NCBI GenBank assembly: GCA_037903355.1
Contig: JBAJFE010000014.1
Coordinates: 2,046,001-2,110,000, forward strand
DNA from: Trichuris trichiura
Taxonomy: Eukaryota > Nematoda > Enoplea > Trichinellida > Trichuridae
Length of the DNA stretch: 64,000 nucleotides
Direction: 5' to 3'
Part shown: positions 27,201 through 39,600 of the stretch, one piece after another
How the letters are laid out: each line of letters starts with the position of its first letter
How positions within the stretch are numbered: position 1 is the first letter of the stretch
Position numbers and translations under genes: made by a program
The notes under the pieces: model-generated
What the model was told of the DNA's origin: nothing
The model's input: only the letters and a program-made list of their open reading frames with translations
Databases searched by the model: none

Positions 27201-27746
27201 CTTATATCTCGTTCCTAAGCTTCGTAATACGTAACACTGAATAAGCATCTGGTATAATAGAGTAATTTGAAGAAACGTAAGGGTGATTCGAAGACTGCCA
27301 CATGAAACACGTCGGTCAAATACATGTTAATCTATGTTCTGTGCAAATGGTAGCATATAACACTGTAAGCTCAGGACAAATTAAGTGCAGGTAACGAGGG
27401 CCGGCTGTATTAGCAAAGACGTAATCTCAAAATAAAGACTTCGGTTTGAAGTACTCACCACGACAGCCTTACAGCAACCAATATTCGTTGCAAACAGGGA
27501 AGCGGTGTTGTTATTACTGGCTGAACTGTTTAGCGAAGGCCATCAGTATGCAAATGAGATCAAAGTCGTAGCATAATTCGACGCGTAGGAACTTTTCTTC
27601 TGCAACAATCTAATTCTCGCTAGCATGGGCGCCAATGCTTAAAAAACACTTGCATTAATTTTTCTTTTAGGCATATCATGGTCTGGCGAAAGTATAAAGA
27701 CAACTACGTGATCTACAATTTCATCTGCAACTCATCGAAAGCTTGA
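24228..27746 (+). CDS. SnoaL/NTF2-like (DUF4440-type) small protein, 4 exons
   Basis: Predicted 129-aa single-domain protein of the cone-shaped NTF2/SnoaL fold, a family with many nematode paralogs whose substrates are mostly unknown. Exons: 24228-24234, 24279-24437, 24494-24641, 27671-27746, totalling 390 bp in frame. The helix EKRLDEYNKLLNAHDWARLG followed by DFFYPKNAKLMLPGG matches the family start (helix, then strand with a Pro-Gly turn). The family's closing strand-Trp pattern is HIMVWRKYKDNYVIYNFIC. A 3029-bp intron separates exons 3 and 4. The short last exon was placed because it has a good TTTTAG acceptor, the right phase and the expected WRK...W/Y ending. The 7-bp first exon (M-A-G) is the weakest part. 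Enzymatic activity is not implied. Confidence 0.72.
24642..27670 (+). other. Intron 3 of the SnoaL-like gene (3029 bp)
   Basis: No nested gene supported. An 80-codon plus-strand frame at 26541-26783 and an 84-codon minus-strand frame at 26028-26282 have no recognisable motifs. Confidence 0.65.
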
Positions 27747-27864
27747 AGACGCAGGCATTTGAAAATTTCGTCAGTCCACGGAGACCGTGATCGAAAATGT
27801 TTAGGAATCAAAAGCGTAATGAATAATTTACTAGACTGATCATTCGCAAATTATTTTTTCGCTT

Positions 27865-29824
27865 CTAGCGCAGATACATTAGCATAAAAATAAAGTACAT
27901 AAATGTCAGAAGTACAAATGATAACTGTTTGATAATCTGTGCAAATGGTATTTGACGCAGACGTTTTCTGGCATTCAGTGAAATCTGACTGTTGTCCGTG
28001 GCTGGCACGTTTAGTTCGATATTCGTAGAGGTCCCTTCAACATTTGAATCATTGACTCCAGCGTGCCCATTATTAAAACGAACTGAATCGCTCCTGCCAT
28101 CCCTCGTTCGGCGATTCCACATCCATAGGAAAAAAAATTTACAGCCTTCATCTTTGTGCTGGCAGGAAGCACTTTCTGCCGTTAGCACAACTATTGCTGT
28201 AGCTACTGCGGTTGCTATCAGATTGAATGCGTAGTACTTGACTACAAAAAATGCAAGTAGTCAATTTAAACTTTCGCACGATAAACGTTTGCAGCTTACC
28301 AATGCTGGGTACACTAGACGTTGTTGGAGGTAGCTGCAATAAGAGATCTTCTGCTAGTACAGCCTGCAGCAGTAAATTGAAAGAAAGCAGGAACACGGCC
28401 TGGTGAGTGCTTTCTGCCCAGAATGAGCACAACGTTATAAGAGAAGTGACAACAGTGGGTATTAAGACACCAATGAAAAATAGGGGAGAATAACGCTTTA
28501 ACCGTATCCATATATTAACTAAGGGATAGCTAAAGTAATGCAAATCCGCTGAAGGTACTGTGCTCATCTGTGTGTTTGTAAGGACGTTCCAATATGTAAT
28601 GTTCAGGTGCACGTCAAGAACTTCCCAGCCACTTACGATCACTTTATCCTGATCCCACAGCAAATTCAGGATTGGCTTTGTAAGCAGCGAGCGAATATCC
28701 AACTCCCTGCAACCAACGATATTGTTTTTATACTTGTATCTTCGAACTTCTATACGCAAACTATGTAGCCATACTGACTGCACTAATGTCACTCATAAAT
28801 ACTGGTTGCCAAAGAAGGTACTCCATGCCATCTTTCTGCAGGATGTTGCATTTAAAGTTTTGAGTAATATGTAAAAGCATACATGTTCAGAGCGAGGAAT
28901 AAGACAATCCAACGATAGAGCATTTGTAACTATCTGTTCCAACTTAAACTTCTTCTTTCAGTAGTCAAACTTATTAAAAATTAAAAATGTTTGGCAGCTT
29001 TCTTTGCTCACCATAACAATACCAACCGTACTTTAAGCTATGACTCCATGAACCAAGAACTATGGGGCATTCTTGGATGTCGTAAGGGTAGTCGGAAAAG
29101 TCGAAATTGCAGGTCACGTGATGTCGAAACATTGGAAAATATTCAACTCTTCCGGTTGACTCGACCCAAGCATGTTGTTGGAAGTTCATTCTTGTCGATA
29201 GATCCAGCTGATCAGCGCTCAAACAGATGAAGTTAAAATGCAGATAAATGATTTCAAGTAAAACATATGAGATAACTATTTTCTAAACTATCCATTGCAA
29301 TCGTCGTGCGCAATGGTAAACTGCAATCGTCGGATATTCCGCCTGGTGCAAATGACTAACTTGATGCTAAAAAGCAACTTACGCATTGTATAGCACTAAA
29401 TCCGGTTTCCATATTCTCCAGGAATGAACGCTCATTCGACTGACACCGCTGTAGTCTGCTGGATTCCAATACAAGTAATCATCATGCCACAACTGCATGA
29501 ACGGTAAGTTTCCAGCGATTTCAATGATCAGAACTTACCAGATAATGAAATCCGTGAACAGTCATGGATTGCTGTTCTTCATTCTGAAAAACTTTCCGAT
29601 TAGAAGGTAACTAATTTGAAGATATGCGTCATTACCACGTTCTCTATGTGCTCTAACACAGCGTAGAACAGAACAATGACGCTGAGTTTTTCATCCTTAA
29701 CTGGTCGATTGTTTGGGGTACTACGAAGCAGAATAGATCGCTCTAGTCTGTTGAGCTGCTCCTGATATTCCAGTAAAGCTGACGTGTTGTAGTCTACTGA
29801 AAAATTGCCATCTTCTACGAGCAT
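27865..29824 (-). CDS. Cys-loop ligand-gated ion channel subunit (nAChR superfamily, divergent), 6 exons
   Basis: Pentameric ligand-gated channel subunit, 437 aa as modelled. Minus-strand exons 5' to 3': 29636-29824, 29539-29583, 29383-29492, 29032-29217, 28300-28706, 27865-28241; 1314 bp, all in frame. Extracellular domain contains WHDDYLYWNPADYSGV, RIWKPDLVLYNAADQLD and the Cys-loop (C151 to C165, 13 residues between: C-NFDFSDYPYDIQE-C). M1 is FFIGVLIPTVVTSLITLCSF, M2 THQAVFLLSFNLLLQAVLAE, M3 VKYYAFNLIATAVATAIVVL and M4 SFVLLTFMYFIFMLMYLR at the extreme C-terminus. There is no vicinal Cys pair (so non-alpha type) and no GEK before M2. No signal peptide is visible; an in-frame TGA three codons upstream of the ATG blocks a simple extension, so a missing 5' exon would need another acceptor. 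Exon 4 donor (GTACGG) is chosen for phase. Confidence 0.87.
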
Positions 29825-30212
29825 TATTGTTCACTAAGCGGTGGTATTACGCATTCCTAAGTTCCGTTACTAATTACAGTCTAAATTTTTTTGTTCGCAT
29901 GCCAGTGCCCAAATTCTGCTCTTGTTATTGAAACCCGTTTGATCTAACCTTCTTTCGACATGGTATAAAACGTTCATAAGACACAAAGGTGTCATGCTTG
30001 ATATGTTGTGTGCGACATCCGAAGTGTGTTTTTCCTTCTAGTTTCTATGCCGCACTAATAGAACTTATTTGTCTGAGCATGTTTATGCAATACTTCCTCG
30101 AATAAAACTTTTTCATCCACGGTAGTGCGCCCTCAGAGCTACTGCTGAGGCTTCTGTTCCTTAATTCCACACGGATTGGCCGTTGATAAACTGAATTAAT
30201 TTTATAAAAACA
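29825..30212. other. Intergenic, upstream of the channel gene
   Basis: No coding exon recognised, including no hydrophobic signal-peptide exon joining the channel gene in frame. It ends with the left direct repeat TTATAAAAACA (30202-30212) of the next element. Confidence 0.5.
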
Positions 30213-30324
30213 TTTTATTTTTATATTGGATTACCATTCCTTTTCCCATGCCAGTTTCTTGCTAATATCTTTGCGGTTTTCAGTCCTAACTTTAAAATAA
30301 CGTTTATGAAGTAAACGTTAAGTT

Positions 30325-30361
30325 GTGGAGCTTTCAGGTCATCTTGGACCCGTATCAGCGC
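30325..30361 (-). ncRNA. Decayed hammerhead ribozyme motif (minus strand)
   Basis: Reads CTGATA in place of CTGATGA, so the G of the catalytic GA is missing. The hairpin CGGGTC/GACCTG and GAAAGCTC remain. Helix I (GCG against CAC) no longer pairs fully. Predicted inactive. Confidence 0.55.
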
Positions 30362-30538
30362 AATGTGTGCCGCTCGTCAGGTCGGTCTTCATGGTTGCAA
30401 GCCACTCCATCCCACCAACTTTGGCGGAAACCTCCGCTGTCAGACCTATCTTGAGCCGTCGAGCCTTGGCCTCACCTAGTCAGTTAGATGGCGCAGAGAG
30501 CGCCCAACCGCAAGTTGCTGAGCTTTCGGGCGCACGTT

Positions 30539-30577
30539 GCGCTGATGACGGGTCCCGGAATGACTCGAGAGCTCCGC
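30539..30577 (+). ncRNA. Decayed hammerhead ribozyme motif (plus strand)
   Basis: CTGATGA and helix I (GCG/CGC) are intact. Helix II (GGGTC/GACTC) has one mismatch, and the invariant GAA after helix II reads GAG. Predicted inactive or weak. Confidence 0.6.
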
Positions 30578-30745
30578 GGCTTAACGTTTATTTCATAAAC
30601 GTTATTTTTAAGAGCATGTTGAGAACCGCAAAAGTTTTGCAAGAAATGTTATAAAAACACCCGCTAAAAAGAAAGAAGAAAAAAATAAGATTTTTCTGTG
30701 CCAGCAAATATTTTTATTCTTTATGAGTAATTTCGAAAGACAGGA

Positions 30746-30825
30746 TGTCTTTTAACAGGCTTGAGCAGTTTCATAGTAGATCTTCAGATTCACGGATTTG
30801 GCCAAACCCGTGAATCTGAAGATCT
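30746..30825 (+). repeat. Hairpin repeat with conserved head (copy 2)
   Basis: The head TGTCTTTTAACAGGCTTGAG with CAGTTTCAT is followed by a perfect 18-bp inverted repeat (30778-30795 against 30808-30825) around an ATTTGGCC loop. A related unit is at 7520-7587, where the head and GGATTTGGCC loop are kept but the stem sequence differs. Identity unknown. Confidence 0.65.
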
Positions 30826-33682
30826 TTATGATTAATTATCTTTTGTTAACACTTAATCTGATCAGCCAAACTAATACTTACCTTTGACCTTCTATAATCC
30901 TTAAAGGGAGCATGAGATTTAATTTCAAATGCTCTGCAGCGCAGGAGTCACGTTTTTTTCTCCATGTAAGCATAATTCAATAAATCTAGTAAGTTGTTGT
31001 GAACAGTTAGTTCCGCATTATGAAGTGTAGCGATTACTGCCTATTCAGTATAGCAAACGTTGGTAGACAGAATTTATAAAAGCAGAAGTTAAACGTTCGC
31101 TATTTGTTTAAAAAACGAGAGCTTTCCTGAGAGTTAACGACTTCCAAAAAATTTTGCCTTCAAGTGTGATTGACCTATTTTGTACTGGGCTCGTGAATAC
31201 GAAAAGCGCTGAAGAAGTTATTAAAACAATGCTTTTAGAGCATAAGCAAGGCACTCTTTCTTTTTGCAGGATACATAATTGCTTAATGTGAACGTCCGTT
31301 GCATTAGTGACTTCCTACCTTAAGTGCTGATAAAGAAGCTTAGCGTATGCAACTTTTGGATTCCAAACTGACAGTTACATTTCCGTGGTAAGAAAACAAA
31401 ATCCAGTGTCCAGAACACTTACACATAAAAAACAGATTGTGAATTATTAAACGACTACTGATCAGATACCAGTTTGAAGCATTTAACAAAATACTAAATG
31501 ATGTGAAATCCAATGGAAAAAGTTTATTTATAAGAACTGAAAGAAGCTTACATGTTTCACCTGTCTGCTGGAATATTCCTATATGAAACATAAAACAAAA
31601 GGCAAGAGCTTGCAGCCAATGTCGCATGGTTAACAACTGCTCTTTATCGCTAAAGTGCTTTGAACTCTGGCAGTTTACTAGCAACTGTTAGCCTTATGAA
31701 GCCAAACCCAGAATGGTTTCATGCAAAGTGTGCTGATACCATATTACAGCTTGCCGGTGTCAACTTACGGTTTTTCGTGACGTTAACCTGCACCATTGCT
31801 GGGCGTAGAAATTAGATCTGAAACAGAAGTGAGCATACTTGCCAGTAAGTTGAACTCAACAGCCATATAGAGCATCACCTAGTTAACATCCTTCTTGAGT
31901 TCTCTGCTAAAAACCTAACCATAAAACATTGCATATTAAACTCTGAAGCTAGCCATTTCCCATTTAAAAACGGCGTGAAGACTAGGAAATTCGTTCAGCT
32001 ATGAAAAACTCATGGAATAAACCTATTAATAAATACGATTACGCGTTTCTCATTGTCCGTACGGAACGTCATGTTTTTATTGATTTCGTCTCATTGTCAA
32101 TCAGGCATTGCTTTTTGCAAATGGAGACTTCAAATTAGAGAGATAATAAGACAGAATAACTGCATTTTGTGGGACTTAAAGAAGCATGGTATAAAACGAC
32201 AGAGCTAAACGGTAGACCATAGTTACGGGGAACAGTTATCATTGCAACTACTTTTGGAGAGAGGTCTGAGAGACAATAAACATTAAAATAGTCAGCTTCT
32301 TTGGGCATCAGGTGTATACATCATAATGAATTAATAGTGCTTCATTCTTTGAAGGAGCTATTCTATTTCAGTGATAGGAGTTTAGCACAAATAAACAACA
32401 AGCTTCCTCGTATGCTCATCTTCTCTGAAGCAACAGACTATTGGAAATAGGATTAATGAGACAGATCATAGATCTATACGAAAACGTTCCTTCAACTTTT
32501 GATACAGTATCTACAATCTCTAGGCACGTGACGTCTTGTAATCAGCCTGTAGGTCTTTATTCGAAGTTTATTTATTCCGTAAATTAGCCTTTCTTAACTC
32601 TGCACAAAAGAGCAGGAAGAGTGGAACAGCTTGTATAACGTATCGCATAATACATGCATTATCCTTACGTGCATTTGTGAAATTTTACGCGTCTGTAAAA
32701 AACAGCATGCTCTATGCAGAGCTTTCATATACAAACTGTGGAACAGTGTAACGAAAAATAAACATATTTTACCGGTTTTGCTCGTAAAACTTTTCAACTT
32801 TTCACCCAAAAATTCCAACCTCTTCTTTCTGCTGTCTCAGCTAAAGATTTCATTCTGCTGTTGGAACAGGTTTGTTTTGATCATTCTATCCTACGTAGAA
32901 CTCTTTACGCTTGTTAATAGACGAATGCTAATGATCTTCAACATTCGAAAAGAGGATCATCTGCTCAGTTCAGAGCAGAGAAAAAAATGTTTTTTTCATA
33001 TTGTCATAGCTTTTAGCATTCACCTTTGCTATTTTTATTACATTAACACAGTGTAACGTTTCCTTACTGATTTGAAAAATTAAAAAAACGTTTAATTCAG
33101 AGCTAACAAATAGAAACCTGCAGTATCCTGATACTAACAACGCTTCACTGGTATGTTCAATTGAAGTTTAGGCGTATGCTAATTATGTTGACACGAGCAA
33201 ATTATGTTACGCGGACAGAGAAGGCTGTGAAAAAAACTTCAACCTTCCCATTGCATAATATAACCTCTGAACGCAGTTTTGCATTGGCATTACTTTTTCC
33301 AAAGAGTAAGAATCCACACTATGCTACTCGGAATTTACTTTTCTTTTTTATCGAATGATTTGTTTAAGTATCCTTTCCCCGCTTTTTTTGCTTTCAACGA
33401 ACAATGAACAACATGAATGTTCATTTGTCCCTAAGTATACTGCAGGAGTGTTATTGAGAAATGCAAAAATTCCAGATCATTGCAACGGAGATCTAAGTAT
33501 CTGTTTGCATTGAACTTCCACATGTTCCAGTCGCACTCTTCCATCTGCTTACCATTTCGCTTCTCTTATGACTCATGAACCTGCATAATTTGTTCTCATG
33601 TAATTTGCATGACGGCTATGACATTAAGCAGTACTCAGCCCTATAGTAAGGCGAATGTTAAGCTCATCATCAGTTTGAGTGG
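30826..33682. other. Intergenic region between channel and GPCR genes
   Basis: AT-rich, no supported gene. A 141-codon plus-strand frame (32631-33056) is hydrophobic and low in complexity, with no recognisable domain. Confidence 0.5.
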
Positions 33683-36600
33683 TCAGCAATGTGACTCTAC
33701 TTTCTCTGGAAGCCCGTTCGCGTCTTCAGCAGAGGAAATTAATGGCATCTCCTCTGACGATGAACTTGACGATGATTCTTCAGAAACAGCCACTAGCTCT
33801 TCACTGTGATGAAAGACCTGTCGAACGGTAGGAATTCGGGTTGAAGCTAAGCCCCAATCACTCTGGCATGATCGCATTTGAAAATTAGTGGTAATCATGG
33901 GTGGGTGGAGCAGCGGGGATTGGAAACGGTCATCCTGGGAGCATGATCTTACTGCACCTATAATGAACCAGTTGAACAAATTCGCATCTCTCAGTTTATC
34001 TATTAAAATATATATATTAAGAGTAAATTATCCGTGCTTCGAAATGAAACTGTTAACTTCAATAGACACTAACACAATGCCGTGGTAGCACAAGTAGTAC
34101 AGACAGAGCAAAGTTGACCTACCAAGAAAACGCTGCACATTCTGAGCGGTTACTGTTGAATAAACGCTGTTGCAAACGGTAGATAATGCTGTGCCAGTGG
34201 TGCAAGTACCCGGGTGGACGTACAGGCGACGGTCATATTGTTCCCACTTAGGGGCATGTAGCTTGTTGATTGCAATTTTGGAAACACCTTTGCGCCATAA
34301 AGTTTTCCACTTGGAATGGTCAGTTCTTCCAGGCAAATTGACGCTTACATCATCCGATGGCTGAGCTATGCTTGCATCCTTCTGCGATTTAATCGACTGC
34401 GATATTGATGCGTTCTTCTGTCTTGATGTAACTATGTGGTGGTTACAGGCTTCGGTGGGTTTAGGAATGTTTTTCAATAGCAGTCTTCTTTGCCAGCACC
34501 TCTTAATTTCTGCACGAACCTCATGGTTGCAGAAGCAATAAATAATTGCTACAAGAAGACCCTAAACAGTACTAATTGAATCAGCGCGTAAGAGAATGAT
34601 ATTTTACATTAAAGCAGCAGAGATTACTACAACATTCAAAATAGAGCGATCAAAATAAAAATCAAACAACCATAGCTTAATTAGGCACTCAGTGATGTCA
34701 CTGTGCAGCAAAAGCCATCTGAAAAAAGTGCTTCGAGCACGGAATATTAAAAGCAACTGGAGATAGGGTTTTTAGATACAACGTAAAATAAGTCTTCCAT
34801 TCACCTGTAGACTGCTCAGTACGTGTTCAACCGACAGACACGACAGTAGACTTTCCGTAAGAACAGTGTTGTCCATTGTTAATACAGGGATAGACATAAT
34901 AAAGTAATATCCACCGAGGACGATAATAACTAGGCACGTTGACTTTGCCAGCTTCCTGAAATAGGCACCTTTATGTTTAACGTTTGTACATTACGCTTAA
35001 GCCAGTATTCCATTAAAACAATTAACATCGTAAAGGCTGCACGTTTCTTAGGGAAGCAACTAATGCTCCTGTCAACGAATCTTGGGCTATACATCACACT
35101 GGCACGGTCTACGATGCCTTCGATGATGCCACTAGTAACAGGGGGTGCTGGGAATGAAAGTACAGGTACCTATTTATCTGAGTGTACATACTTTTGGTAC
35201 ATTGTTGCTTTATTTTCTAGAAAATCTGATCTGACGACAAAGGCATCCAGGATGGGCAATTTTCCGTTTCCTTTTTTTTGATAGCAAAGGATATATGCCC
35301 AAGAAACAATGCACTCTGTGCTTCTACTAGTACCTCTTCTCTGCTCTGGGAACAATGCGAAGACAGAATTGATGCTTTGGAAAGACGGAAAAGCGTTTCT
35401 TCAAGCTGCCCCACGAATACTCCTAGGATAGCTGAAAATAGACTACCCACTGGTGCTGCACTATATTTTCTGTAATAACATCCTTAATATTGGATAAAAC
35501 TCCTTTCATTCATACGGAAAGAAAAGATTAGAGAGCTTCTGGAAGTTAGTTATCTGTAGTTTTTAAGCGCAGTCATCAATTAAGGCGAATAAGGCTTTGG
35601 GGAGTCGGTGATTGGGTCTAACGGAGTTGAGGAATAGACGTCATTATGGAATCAGTCCGACATTGTGCTTACGTAGAGACCTTCGTCTAAAGAAACAACG
35701 ACGTCGCTCTTGCCCGTTTTTGCTGTTGAACTCTATATGAGCAGAAGCTTCTCAGAGCGTTGAACCAGTGTGTCAAAAGGTTTTAAGTAACTTTAAGCTC
35801 CTGTCGCAACAGCAGTTTTAATATAGCACTTTTAATTTTCTATTGCGACGTTTCTGCCAACCATGCTAGACTTCATTAAGGCAAAAGTTTCCAAAATGGG
35901 TATACTTCTTGGACATAGGTATGAACTGTAAGCCTTTAGGAGGAACTTATTTTCCCATTTCAAGTAAAGACTGGAACTTGGGTTCACTACAATCTTGCCC
36001 AAACCCGCACTCTGTTATTCTGATTCTATGGTGTTTCTTGCTGGCGCTGACTGCGAGAAGAAAACTGAATGGCAGGTAAAGCGACACTGGAATCTGTTGG
36101 CAAGCGGGTTCAACTTTCTTCGTAGAACATTCTTCCAAGATAGGGTGACAAGAGCACAGGAGTTCTCAGCTAACATGAGATCTTGGCATTTATTCCTGTG
36201 TTTAAACGGTGTGAATTGGTTCGGAACTTTTCTGAAGTAACGCAGCCCTTCCTCTGTAATTTCTAATGATGTTTCGAGGAGAACATACCCATATTACGAA
36301 GGTTGAAATTATTTTATTGTTCCCATGTTGAAGCACTTCGGTAGCGGTTTTTCATCCCTGGATTCTAGCAAAGCCGTGAATTTTCCAAGAGTAGCAATAA
36401 GTCTTATGGGTAACCGTTGGATAAGCGCTACCGTTTGAAGGACCGTGAGTACTATCAACGCAATAGGACAGAGGACGTTTTTTAACAGACACCTAGATTT
36501 TTTATATTTAGGCAGGTCTGTCATTTTGATTTATTTTTCAACCGCCTTACTGTTGCCACGATACTGAACTAAAACGTTGCAACGTTCCGGTTTTAAAAAC

Positions 36601-39600
36601 CCCACCTGTAAACATGCTGCAACAATTTATTAGAGCATCATAGGAAATAATTCACAGAATTGAGATACCATGGAAGGTGGGTATAAGCAGGGTTGGGTTA
36701 ACAGTCTGGGCTAACAAATGAAAAGAAGTAAATGGCTGCATGCGAACTTATTCTTACTTGTATCTTTCCAGATCCTTCAGATGGCTTTCTCTGAGTTTCA
36801 TGAATAATTCTCTGCAGATGTTGATGCAAAGGCAAAAATTTACCTTAAAAAGACAAACATAAAACAACAGAGACATTCAAATATGCAAAAGCAGAATAAC
36901 TAACAATTCTACTCCATTTCAGATCGGCTAGTGAAAATAAAAGTCACCAATTGATCAAGTGTTTTACGCACTCGCTAGTTGCATTAGTCAGTTTTCAGGT
37001 AAAGGTTGAACCCTGCTTATGCCCACTACCTTTGCACGATTCAATCAGTCGTTTGTCTATCAGAAATTAAAAACTAACGAAAAGTATCACACTACTGAAC
37101 TGAGAATTTTTTTCAGCTCAACAAGCGTTTGCGGTTTCCTTCGTTCACGGTTGTACAAATGGATTATCCTAAAGCGCAATTGTCGATACGGCTTTTTCAC
37201 CAGCGTTACTGACACCTTGTCAGAGTGCTAGTAATCTTGACGGCCTGTTTGCATGAAGTTTCCTATCTCTCAACACTTATTTTTATGGGGCACATAAATT
37301 CGGTCAGCAACTTGGGACGTTTGCTTACGTTTTCAAACTAGTCCCACATTTCTTGAAGGAGATTGCAAATAGTAAAGATTTCAAGGTTTGATAAAGTTGT
37401 TTAATACTCACAATGATTATCACCATGATAGGGCCACGCAGAATCCAAAAGTTATCCAAGTTTTGATACTGAATCCAGCATCTAAAAACAGTGAATTAGG
37501 AAACGATTAATTGAAAACCTGCAGGCATACTCACAAGTAATTTTCGTTGTGCAGTTTGACCAATACCCATGGCAAAATAATGAGCAGCGGTGCGCCCCAT
37601 CCAAGAATGATGTACACGATCAGTGGAGTATCACGGAAGACAATATAAACGAAATTGTGCAGATAAAGTCCTTCCATCAGTTGCCAGAAGTAGCTGGCAA
37701 CAAGAGAGTAGTTCCATGTTGAAATGATTAGCTTACATCCCCAGTGCTAAAATTTGGCGTTTTAAGTGCGAATTCATAGAATGAATGAAAACATTCACTT
37801 TCATGAAGGAAGCACCCTATAGTCCGTCTGATGGGATAGGAGTACGTTAAGAGCTTCCGGGACCATGAAGTCTCGATTCCAACAAAGACTGATGAAAACT
37901 TTTATGAAAATAAAAAATACGCATTCGAGGAATATGCAGGATTTGCGTATTTCTTTCTCAACACTGTAAAATATATTAACATGGCAAATTGCGCACAAAC
38001 GAATGATTAGAACTGGCTTGCGCATTTACGCGCGCAGGTATAGAATTACCTTGTTACATGAAAGATCTCAACGCATAATTACTTCAAATAACAGCCTGCA
38101 TGTTACTATTAATGCAACTTAGGTTATTATTCCCTTGTGTTGTACTGCTTTTATTTTAGAAATAGAACAGTCTTTGAAACGTATCTGCTTCGTCATCTTC
38201 GCGAAGTACAGCAGCTTATATTGAAACTATAAATCCACCGACGATGGGACAGGTTGCACTTTGAACATTCCTTGCTTATACACATAATAGGAACAAGTCA
38301 ACAATATTCCGTGATGACACAGAACATGTAGAAAGCGTCTGGAGTAGCCTGCCTGCTGAGCATTATTTTAAACTTGAAAGCGAATAAATAAATATTCCAT
38401 TCGATTGTTCATCATTATTTTCCATTTCACGGCAGTAAGAAAAAGTACAATAGCCCAGTACAACGTCATTTACGAGGAAGATTGAAGTGAGGAAACATAT
38501 TCAACCTGGAAAGCCATTTTAGAACAACAAATAATCCTTTCGTCTTGAAGGCAGTTTATTGCCCAGTTAAAGATCAAAGACCGGAAGCTGTTAGGCTATA
38601 CAAAGCGCGCTGGGGCATTATGCTAAAATACTTTTTAAATTTAACTACTGCCTCAGAATTTGCTATAGGTGGTCAACCACAGTTCGATAAGACTTAAGAC
38701 TGAAAACAAGTATCTCTCACAGCTAACTATTTTGCATTACACTAAATCGCTGAAATAGATTTACAACTGCAATCTACGTTCAATAAATTGTTAACCCTAT
38801 TATGCTACAGGACAGCTGGGCTAATGATCTGTTCTTTGAACATTTATGCCCATTCTGTAAAATATTCTTGTAAGCCATTTTCTTAGTGTAGTGTGCTCAT
38901 TAGTATTAATATAAGTGAAGAAGAAAAAAAAGCGTCTGCTTTACTTCAACTTTTAAGAGACTACGAGAAGTCGCCGCTAGAAACTGGGGAATACTGATAT
39001 GGCTTCTTATTAGCGCAGAAGGTTTCGTCATTTCTTTATTGTAGAAAAAACTACCAGTTTTGTTGAGCCCTCTTACGCGTATGACTTCACCTTTTCGCCA
39101 CGGTCATTCCTCTGTACTTTCCAACTTTTGTTATCACATAAAAGTTGAACTTGACGGGACAATGGGACAAAGCCAAATAAAACGTTTCTATATCGCAAGA
39201 ACAAAATGACTCAATGAAGAATGACGCTTCTCCTGTAATAAAAAATCTTGAAACATTTATTATTGTTATAATTCTGCTTATTTTTTCTTTTTTCTTTTTT
39301 CCCTCTTCTAACGGGTGTGTCATTCAACATAAAAATTTTTTTGCGGTTTTTCAACCCGTTCGTTAATGAAAACGTTTATTCCAAACGTTTATCCTGCGGA
39401 GCTTTCGGGCCACGCCGGGGCCCGTCATCAGCGCTAAGTGCGCCGCCGTCGGGTCGGTCATTATGTTAGCAGGCCGCTCCGTCCGACCGACCGTGGCGGG
39501 AACCACTCAGCGCACTTAGCGCTGATGACGGGCCCCGGCGTGGCCCGAAAGCTCCGCAGGATAAACGTTTGGAATAAACGTTTTTCATTAACGAACGGGT

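Larger units (their letters stand above)
30213..30648. mobile_element. Degenerate foldback element with hammerhead-like motifs
   Basis: Bracketed by the 11-bp direct repeat TTATAAAAACA (30202-30212 and 30649-30659), read as a target-site duplication. Its arms are inverted: TTGCGGTTTTCA...AACGTTTATGAA...GGAGCTTTC on the left is the reverse complement, imperfectly, of GAGAGCTCC...AACGTTTATTTC...GAACCGCAAAA on the right. The arms match the 39281-40578 element, so this is an older member of that family. Hammerhead cores on both strands carry disabling changes. A third fragment of the motif (GAGCTTTCGGGCGC) lies at about 30520-30533. Confidence 0.7.

Noticed and set aside
32631..33056. 141-codon hydrophobic plus-strand frame between channel and GPCR genes
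   Set aside because: Composition follows AT-rich DNA; no conserved membrane-protein signature.
39522..39528. CTGATGA read as a C/D-box snoRNA C box or SECIS core
   Set aside because: No D box or terminal stem at the right distance and no SECIS quartet; the following hairpin plus GAAAGCTC fits a hammerhead instead.
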